Source: RBG-16-66-20 sp964564865 (GTDB taxonomy: Bacteria; Pseudomonadota; Gammaproteobacteria; Burkholderiales; SG8-39). From it: a DNA stretch of 36,873 nucleotides. The notes under the pieces are model-generated. The model was given only the letters and a program-made list of their open reading frames with translations. It ran no database searches and was not told the DNA's origin. The DNA is taken from positions 1 to 36,873 of the forward strand of contig CAZMDA010000034.1 in NCBI GenBank assembly GCA_964564865.1, read 5' to 3'. Below are positions 32,501-36,873 of this stretch, one piece after another (position 1 is the stretch's first letter; every line of letters begins with the position of its first letter). The position numbers and the translations under genes were made by a program.

Positions 32501-34002
32501 ACCATCACAGCGGCGTCCGACTCTCAACCGTCCCCGCCTGGATCAACGGCAAGGCCGTCGTGCCCGCCGGAAGGATGGGCAACGTCTACAACCCCGCCAC
32601 CGGCCAGGTGACCAGGCAGGTGCCCTATTGCGACGCCGCCGCCATCGACGCCGCGGTGAAGGCCGCCGCCGCGGCACTGCCGGAATGGCGCGATGCCTCC
32701 ATCCTGCGCCGCGCGCGCGTGATGCAGAAATACCTGCAGCTGCTGCAGGCGAACCAAAAGGACATCGCGCGCCTCATCACCGAGGAGCATGGCAAGACCC
32801 TGCCCGACGCCATGGGCTCGGTGCAGCGCGGCATCGAGGTGGTGGAGTTCGCCTGCGGCATCCCGCAGCTGCTGAAGGGCGAGTACTCCGAGAACGTCGG
32901 CAGCGGCGTGGACACCCACACGGTGCGCCAGCCGGTGGGGGTGTGCGCCGGCATCACGCCGTTCAATTTCCCGGCCATGGTGCCGATGTGGATGTTCCCG
33001 ATGGCGATCGCCTGCGGCAACAGCTTCATCCTCAAGCCTTCCGAGAAGGTGCCCTCGGCCTCGATCCGCATGGCCGAGCTGTTCCAGGAGGCCGGGCTCC
33101 CGGACGGCGTGTTCAACGTGGTGCACGGCGACAAGGCCGCGGTGGAGGCGATCCTGGCGCACCCGGGCATCGCCGCGGTGAGCTTCGTGGGCTCGACCCC
33201 GATCGCCAGGTACATCTACGAGACCTGCGCAAGGCACGGCAAGCGCGTGCAGGCGCTGGGCGGGGCGAAGAACCACGCCGTGGTGTTGCCGGACGCGGAC
33301 CTGGAGTTCGCCGCCGATGCGCTGATCGGCGCGGGCTACGGCTCGGCGGGCGAGCGCTGCATGGCCATCTCCGCGGTGGTGGCGGTGGGCGCGGCCGCCG
33401 ATCCGCTGGTGGCGCTGCTGAAGAAGAAGGCGCAGGCGATCAAGGTCGGACCGGGCGACCAGGACGGCATCGACATGGGGCCGCTGGTCACCGCCGAGCA
33501 CCGCGACAAGGTGGCCGGCTTCATCGCCCAGGGCAAGAAGGAGGGCGCCACGCCGGTGCTCGATGGCAGCACCCCGCCGCTGAAGGAAGGCTACTTCCTG
33601 GGCGCGACGCTGTTCGACCACGTGAAGCCCGGCATGGAGGTCTACAGGAACGAGATCTTCGGCCCGGTGCTCTCGGTGCTGCGCGTGAAGACGCTGGACG
33701 AGGCGATTGCGCTGGTGAACGCCAACCCCTACGCCAACGGCACGGCGATCTTCACCGAATCGGGCGGCGCGGCGCGGCGCTTCGAGAACGAGGTCCAGGT
33801 GGGCATGGTCGGCATCAACGTGCCCATCCCGGTGCCGGTGGCGTTCTACTCCTTCGGCGGCTGGAAGAGTTCGCTCTTCGGCGACCTGCACGTGCACGGC
33901 ATGGAAGGGGTGAAGTTCTACACCCGGACCAAGGTGGTGACCACGCGGTGGCCCCACCAGGACACGCCGACACCAGGCCTAAATATGCCAACGTTCGACT
34001 GA
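32497..34002 (+). CDS. mmsA: Methylmalonate-semialdehyde dehydrogenase (CoA-acylating)
   Basis: A 501-residue aldehyde dehydrogenase. TVPAWINGKAV opens the family. GVCAGITPFNFPAMVPMWM is the typical MMSDH cofactor segment. FVGSTPIARYIYE and GGAKNHAVVLPDAD surround the NAD site, and Cys288 in YGSAGERCMAIS is the nucleophile. Reaction: methylmalonate semialdehyde (or malonate semialdehyde) plus CoA and NAD to propionyl-CoA (acetyl-CoA), in valine/thymine breakdown. ATG 32497 overlaps the previous stop by 4 bases (ATGA). Composition jumps back to very GC-rich at its first codons, so it belongs to the host backbone rather than the island. mmsB is not present nearby. Confidence 0.95.
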   Translation: MNHHSGVRLSTVPAWINGKAVVPAGRMGNVYNPATGQVTRQVPYCDAAAIDAAVKAAAAALPEWRDASILRRARVMQKYLQLLQANQKDIARLITEEHGKTLPDAMGSVQRGIEVVEFACGIPQLLKGEYSENVGSGVDTHTVRQPVGVCAGITPFNFPAMVPMWMFPMAIACGNSFILKPSEKVPSASIRMAELFQEAGLPDGVFNVVHGDKAAVEAILAHPGIAAVSFVGSTPIARYIYETCARHGKRVQALGGAKNHAVVLPDADLEFAADALIGAGYGSAGERCMAISAVVAVGAAADPLVALLKKKAQAIKVGPGDQDGIDMGPLVTAEHRDKVAGFIAQGKKEGATPVLDGSTPPLKEGYFLGATLFDHVKPGMEVYRNEIFGPVLSVLRVKTLDEAIALVNANPYANGTAIFTESGGAARRFENEVQVGMVGINVPIPVPVAFYSFGGWKSSLFGDLHVHGMEGVKFYTRTKVVTTRWPHQDTPTPGLNMPTFD

Positions 34003-34022
34003 GTGCCTCGTCCAGTCAAGTT

Positions 34023-34046
34023 GAATGTAACCGATCGGTTACATTC
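34023..34046. promoter_or_regulatory. 24-bp perfect palindrome, probable repressor operator
   Basis: The half-site GAATGTAACCGA is followed directly by its exact reverse complement, giving perfect dyad symmetry over 24 bases with no spacer. There is no T run after it, so it is not a terminator. Size, symmetry and the central ACCGATCGGT resemble TetR-family operators. It lies 20 bases after mmsA and 64 bases before the next start, so it most likely controls the ligase-like/FecR pair. Confidence 0.65.
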
Positions 34047-34110
34047 TGCTTCCGATACGTAGCATACCAGGTGGCGGAGAGGCAAGGGAACGCGATACCA
34101 TGCGCATGCC

Positions 34111-34656
34111 ATGGCCATGGCGGCGCGCTGGATCAGGCAGGGCACGGTGGAACCGCGGGCGCTGCTCGCGACGATCGCCGGGCTCGCGCTTGCCCAGAAT
34201 GAACGCTCGGCGCCGATCCTGCTCTGGGCGCGTGTTGCCGCCGGGGTGGAGGACGACATCCTGGTCGCCGACGGGGACCGCTTCGCCTTCGCGCTTGTCG
34301 TGCCCGAGCGCCTCGCGCCCGGGCGCCTGGCGCGCCGCGCCGCCTGGGTGCTGGCGCCCGCGATCGCGGCCTACCGGCAGCTGGGCGTGCGCGCGTACGC
34401 CGACGGCAACGAGATCTGGCTGAACGGCCGGCGCATCGCGCGCGGCGCCGCCGAGGCGCTCGGCGGTTGCGTGATCGCCACCGCCAGCTTCCTGCCCGGC
34501 ATCCCGGGCGCCGGGTTCGAGGAGAAGGTCATCGAGGCGGTGTTTCGCGCACGGCTGGAGGCGCAGCACGGCTGGCAGTTCGACACGTCCTGGGCGAGCG
34601 CGCGCGAGCGCGCCGCGATTGCGGATGCCCTGTCCGAACCGGTGGCGGCGCGATGA
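34111..34656 (+). CDS. Biotin/lipoate ligase-like protein, probably non-catalytic or divergent
   Basis: A 181-residue protein. The segment VRAYADGNEIWLNGRRIARG resembles the GND/E...gRKIxG core of biotin- and lipoate-protein ligase domains, followed by a VIATASF strand. The Lys that is catalytic in LplA/BirA-type enzymes (RKxxG) is Arg here (GRRIARG). The domain is also shorter than usual, lacking most of the N-terminal substrate-binding half. I therefore keep function open. Its stop overlaps the start of the FecR-domain gene (ATGA), indicating that the two work together or are co-expressed. Two in-frame ATGs at 34111 and 34117 are possible starts. Confidence 0.5.
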   Translation: MAMAARWIRQGTVEPRALLATIAGLALAQNERSAPILLWARVAAGVEDDILVADGDRFAFALVVPERLAPGRLARRAAWVLAPAIAAYRQLGVRAYADGNEIWLNGRRIARGAAEALGGCVIATASFLPGIPGAGFEEKVIEAVFRARLEAQHGWQFDTSWASARERAAIADALSEPVAAR

Positions 34657-35315
34657 AGTCCGGGCGCAGGCGCCTGCTGGCGCTGTCGCTCGCCGCGCTC
34701 TGGGCGCGCGCCTTCGACGCCCTCGCCGCCGGCTCGGTGGAGAAGGGCATCCATCGCATTCGCGGCGACGTGCGCGTGAACGGGACGCCGGCGAATGAAG
34801 GGCAGGATGTGCGCGCGGGCGACGTCCTCACCACCGGCGGCGCAAGCGAAGCGGTGTTCGTCACGGGCAAGGATGCGTTCCTGGTGCGGGAGCACTCGCG
34901 CATCGAAGTGCAGGGGGCGGCCGGATCGCTCCTGCTTACCGGCCTGCGCATCGTCAGCGGCGCGGTGCTGTCGGTGTTCTCGCCCGGGGAGGCGAAGACG
35001 GTGCGCACGCCGACCGCGACCATCGGCATCCGCGGCACCGGCGCCTACGTGGAGGCGCTGGCCGACCGCAGCTACGTCTGCATCTGCTACGGCGAGGCGG
35101 AACTCGCCTCGAGCATGGATCCCGCGGCGCGCGAGACGATCCGCACCGCGCATCACGAGCAGCCGCGCTACGTCATGGGCGCCGGGGCGCCGCAGATGCT
35201 GATGGGGGCGCCGGTGATCAACCACACCGACCTCGAGCTTGGATTCCTGGAGGGCCTGGTGGGCCGCCGGCCGCCGTTCCTGGACCTGCCGCCCGAGCGG
35301 CGCCTCACCTACTAG
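34653..35315 (+). CDS. Exported FecR-domain protein
   Basis: A 220-residue protein. An N-terminal signal (KSGRRRLLALSLAALWARAF, to about residue 27) precedes a FecR domain. Its repeated strands include VEKGIHRIRGDVRVNGTPA, GDVLTTGGASEAVFV, SRIEVQG, and the hallmark VRTPTATIGIRGTGAYVE around 115-132. The tail (about 150-220) contains YVCICYGEAELAS and is unassigned. FecR domains of this stand-alone type are periplasmic or surface proteins and not necessarily anti-sigma regulators. No sigma factor or TonB receptor gene is adjacent. The gene is convergent with valS, 11 bases apart. Confidence 0.82.
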   Translation: MKSGRRRLLALSLAALWARAFDALAAGSVEKGIHRIRGDVRVNGTPANEGQDVRAGDVLTTGGASEAVFVTGKDAFLVREHSRIEVQGAAGSLLLTGLRIVSGAVLSVFSPGEAKTVRTPTATIGIRGTGAYVEALADRSYVCICYGEAELASSMDPAARETIRTAHHEQPRYVMGAGAPQMLMGAPVINHTDLELGFLEGLVGRRPPFLDLPPERRLTY

Positions 35316-35326
35316 CCGGCGGAGTA

Positions 35327-36873
35327 TTAGGGCAGGGCGTCCAGCCGCGGCCGCAGCTTGGCGAGCGTGGCCTCGAAGCCCGCCAGCCGCTCGCGCTCCT
35401 GCTCCACCACCCTGACCGGGGCGCGCGCGACGAACGACTCGTTGGCGAGCTTGGCCTTCGCCTTCGCGATCTCGCCTTCCAGCCGCGCCACTTCCTTGCC
35501 GATGCGCTCGCGCTCGGCCCTGGGATCGACCTCGATGTGCGGCATCAGGCGGTGCGGGCCGGCGACGGCGACCGGCGAGTCGGAGGCTGGCAGTTCGGAC
35601 ACCACCCGGAGCTCGGAGGCGCGCGCCAGGCTCGCCATCGCGATCGCGGTTGGCGCCGTGGGCGCGCCGGTGACGTAGAAGGCGATCCGGTCCTTGGGCG
35701 GCACCTTCGCCTCGCTGCGCAGGTTGCGCGCCGCGTTCACCACTTCCTTCGCCAGCGCGACGTCACGCTCGGCGGCCTCGTCAATCTTCTCCGGCTGCGC
35801 CTTTGGATAGGGCGCGAGCATGATGGTCGCGCCTTTCTTTCCGGCCAGCGGCGCGATCGCCTGCCAGAGTTCCTCGGTGATGAACGGAATGATCGGGTGC
35901 GCGAGGCGCAGCGAAGTCTCCAGGACCCTGACCAGCGTTCTCCGCGTCCCGCGTTGCTGGACTTCATTGCCCTTCGCCAACTGCTCTTTTGCGATTTCGA
36001 GGTACCAGTCGCAGTACTCGTCCCAGACGAACCTGTAGATCGCGGCGGCGACATTGTCGAACCGGTACTCGGCAAAGCCCTTTTCCACCTCCGCCTCGGT
36101 GCGCTGCAGGGTGCTGATGATCCACTTGTCCCACTGCGACAGTTCGACCGGGAGCGACGCATCGTTGCCGCAGTCCCTGCCCTCGGTGTTCATGAGCACG
36201 AACCGGGTGGCGTTCCAGAGCTTGTTGCAGAAGTTGCGGTAGCCCTCGCAGCGGCCGAGGTCGAAGTTGAGGGTGCGCGCGAAGCTGGCGAGCGCGGCGA
36301 AGGTGAAGCGCAGCGCGTCGGCGCCGAAGGCCGGGATGCCGCCGGCAAAATTCCTGCGGATGGACTTCTCGATCTTCGCCTTGTGCTCGGCGCGCATCAG
36401 CCCCTCGGTGGACTTGGCGAGCAGGTCCTCCAGCGTCACGCCGTCGATCAGGTCCAGCGGGTCGAGGGTGTTGCCCTTGGACTTGGACATCTTCTGGCCC
36501 TCGGCGTCGCGCACGATGGCGTTGATGTAGACGTCGCGGAACGGCACCTTGCCGGTGAAGTGCAGGCTCGCCATCACCATGCGGGCGACCCAGAAGAAGA
36601 TGATGTCGAAGCCGGTGACCAGCACGGAGGAGGGAAGGAACGCTTCCAGGTCCTTCGTCTTCTCCGGCCAGCCGAGCGACGAGAACGGCACCAGCTGCGA
36701 GGAGAACCAGGTGTCCAGCACGTCCTCGTCGCGGCGCAGCGCCTTGCCGCCCGCCTTGGCGCGCGCCTCTTCCTCGCTGCGCGCGACGTAGATGTTGCCC
36801 TCGCCGTCGTACCAGGCCGGGATCTGGTGGCCCCACCACAGCTGGCGCGAGATGCACCAGTCCTGGATGTTCT
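35327..36873 (-). CDS. valS: Valyl-tRNA synthetase, C-terminal part (5' end outside the window)
   Basis: The frame runs from the right edge to TAA at 35327-35329, giving about 515 residues. Seen in order: the end of the catalytic core (SRQLWWGHQIPAW, LDTWFSSQLVP), the KMSKS loop in EGQKMSKSKGNT (about 36470-36500), the anticodon-binding helical domain (SIRRNFAGGIPAFGADALRF to ITEELWQ), and a C-terminal coiled coil (ERERIGKEVARLEGEIAKAKAKLANESFV) that contacts tRNA. The first part, with the HIGH motif and the editing domain, is missing only because the window ends. Nothing suggests a broken gene. Confidence 0.96.
   Translation of the reverse strand, partial: NIQDWCISRQLWWGHQIPAWYDGEGNIYVARSEEEARAKAGGKALRRDEDVLDTWFSSQLVPFSSLGWPEKTKDLEAFLPSSVLVTGFDIIFFWVARMVMASLHFTGKVPFRDVYINAIVRDAEGQKMSKSKGNTLDPLDLIDGVTLEDLLAKSTEGLMRAEHKAKIEKSIRRNFAGGIPAFGADALRFTFAALASFARTLNFDLGRCEGYRNFCNKLWNATRFVLMNTEGRDCGNDASLPVELSQWDKWIISTLQRTEAEVEKGFAEYRFDNVAAAIYRFVWDEYCDWYLEIAKEQLAKGNEVQQRGTRRTLVRVLETSLRLAHPIIPFITEELWQAIAPLAGKKGATIMLAPYPKAQPEKIDEAAERDVALAKEVVNAARNLRSEAKVPPKDRIAFYVTGAPTAPTAIAMASLARASELRVVSELPASDSPVAVAGPHRLMPHIEVDPRAERERIGKEVARLEGEIAKAKAKLANESFVARAPVRVVEQERERLAGFEATLAKLRPRLDALP

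Noticed and set aside
32497..34002. MmsA as the acylating aldehyde dehydrogenase of the aromatic pathway
   Set aside because: The sequence is a standard methylmalonate-semialdehyde dehydrogenase of host-like composition; adjacency to the island alone does not support an MhpF role.

Overview
The window looks like a chromosome segment from a high-GC Gram-negative bacterium, most probably a betaproteobacterium. The evidence is type IV pilins with sigma-54 promoters, ThrH, a BepA-type M48 protease, ChrB, MacAB, and heavy use of GTG/TTG starts. By eye the composition is near 70% GC, except for one block at about 22.6-32.5 kb that is visibly poorer in GC (roughly 55-60%).

Left part (1-9 kb): the tail of an HD-GYP protein; a TPR-GT41 glycosyltransferase with OGT-type motifs; two near-identical type IV pilin genes, each with its own sigma-54 promoter and closed by a strong terminator; a small convergent unknown gene; and a very large TPR-GT41-TPR-GT41 protein whose two catalytic domains carry SPINDLY-type motifs. 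The pilin pair is thus bracketed by GT41 enzymes.

7.8-18.5 kb, all on the minus strand: reading from the 5' side, moaC, a MacA-MacB type exporter (adaptor, ATPase, permease), then a tightly overlapping CDP-sugar cassette. The cassette holds glucose-1-phosphate cytidylyltransferase, CDP-glucose 4,6-dehydratase, a sugar C-methyltransferase, an RmlC-type epimerase, an SDR ketoreductase, a CmcI-like methyltransferase and a GT2 glycosyltransferase. Together these should make and attach a C-methyl-branched 6-deoxyhexose.

18.5-22.6 kb: housekeeping and envelope genes (a BepA-like protease, a ChrB-type protein, a secreted Tyr/Pro-rich protein, a glycine-zipper lipoprotein, ThrH).

22.8-32.5 kb: a low-GC catabolic island with a LysR regulator, a FAH-family hydratase, an SsuABC/TauABC-type ABC importer, a Rieske oxygenase (alpha, beta and a separate ferredoxin-type reductase), an MhpB-like extradiol dioxygenase, an alpha/beta hydrolase and a NADAR-like protein. 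It reads as import, ring hydroxylation, meta cleavage, C-C hydrolysis and hydration of an aromatic acid or aromatic sulfonate. A cis-dihydrodiol dehydrogenase and the final aldolase are missing.

32.5-36.9 kb: host-like composition returns with methylmalonate-semialdehyde dehydrogenase, a 24-bp perfect palindrome, a lipoate/biotin-ligase-like protein coupled to a FecR-domain protein, and the C-terminal half of valyl-tRNA synthetase running off the window. No tRNA, rRNA, insertion sequence, CRISPR array or origin was seen.
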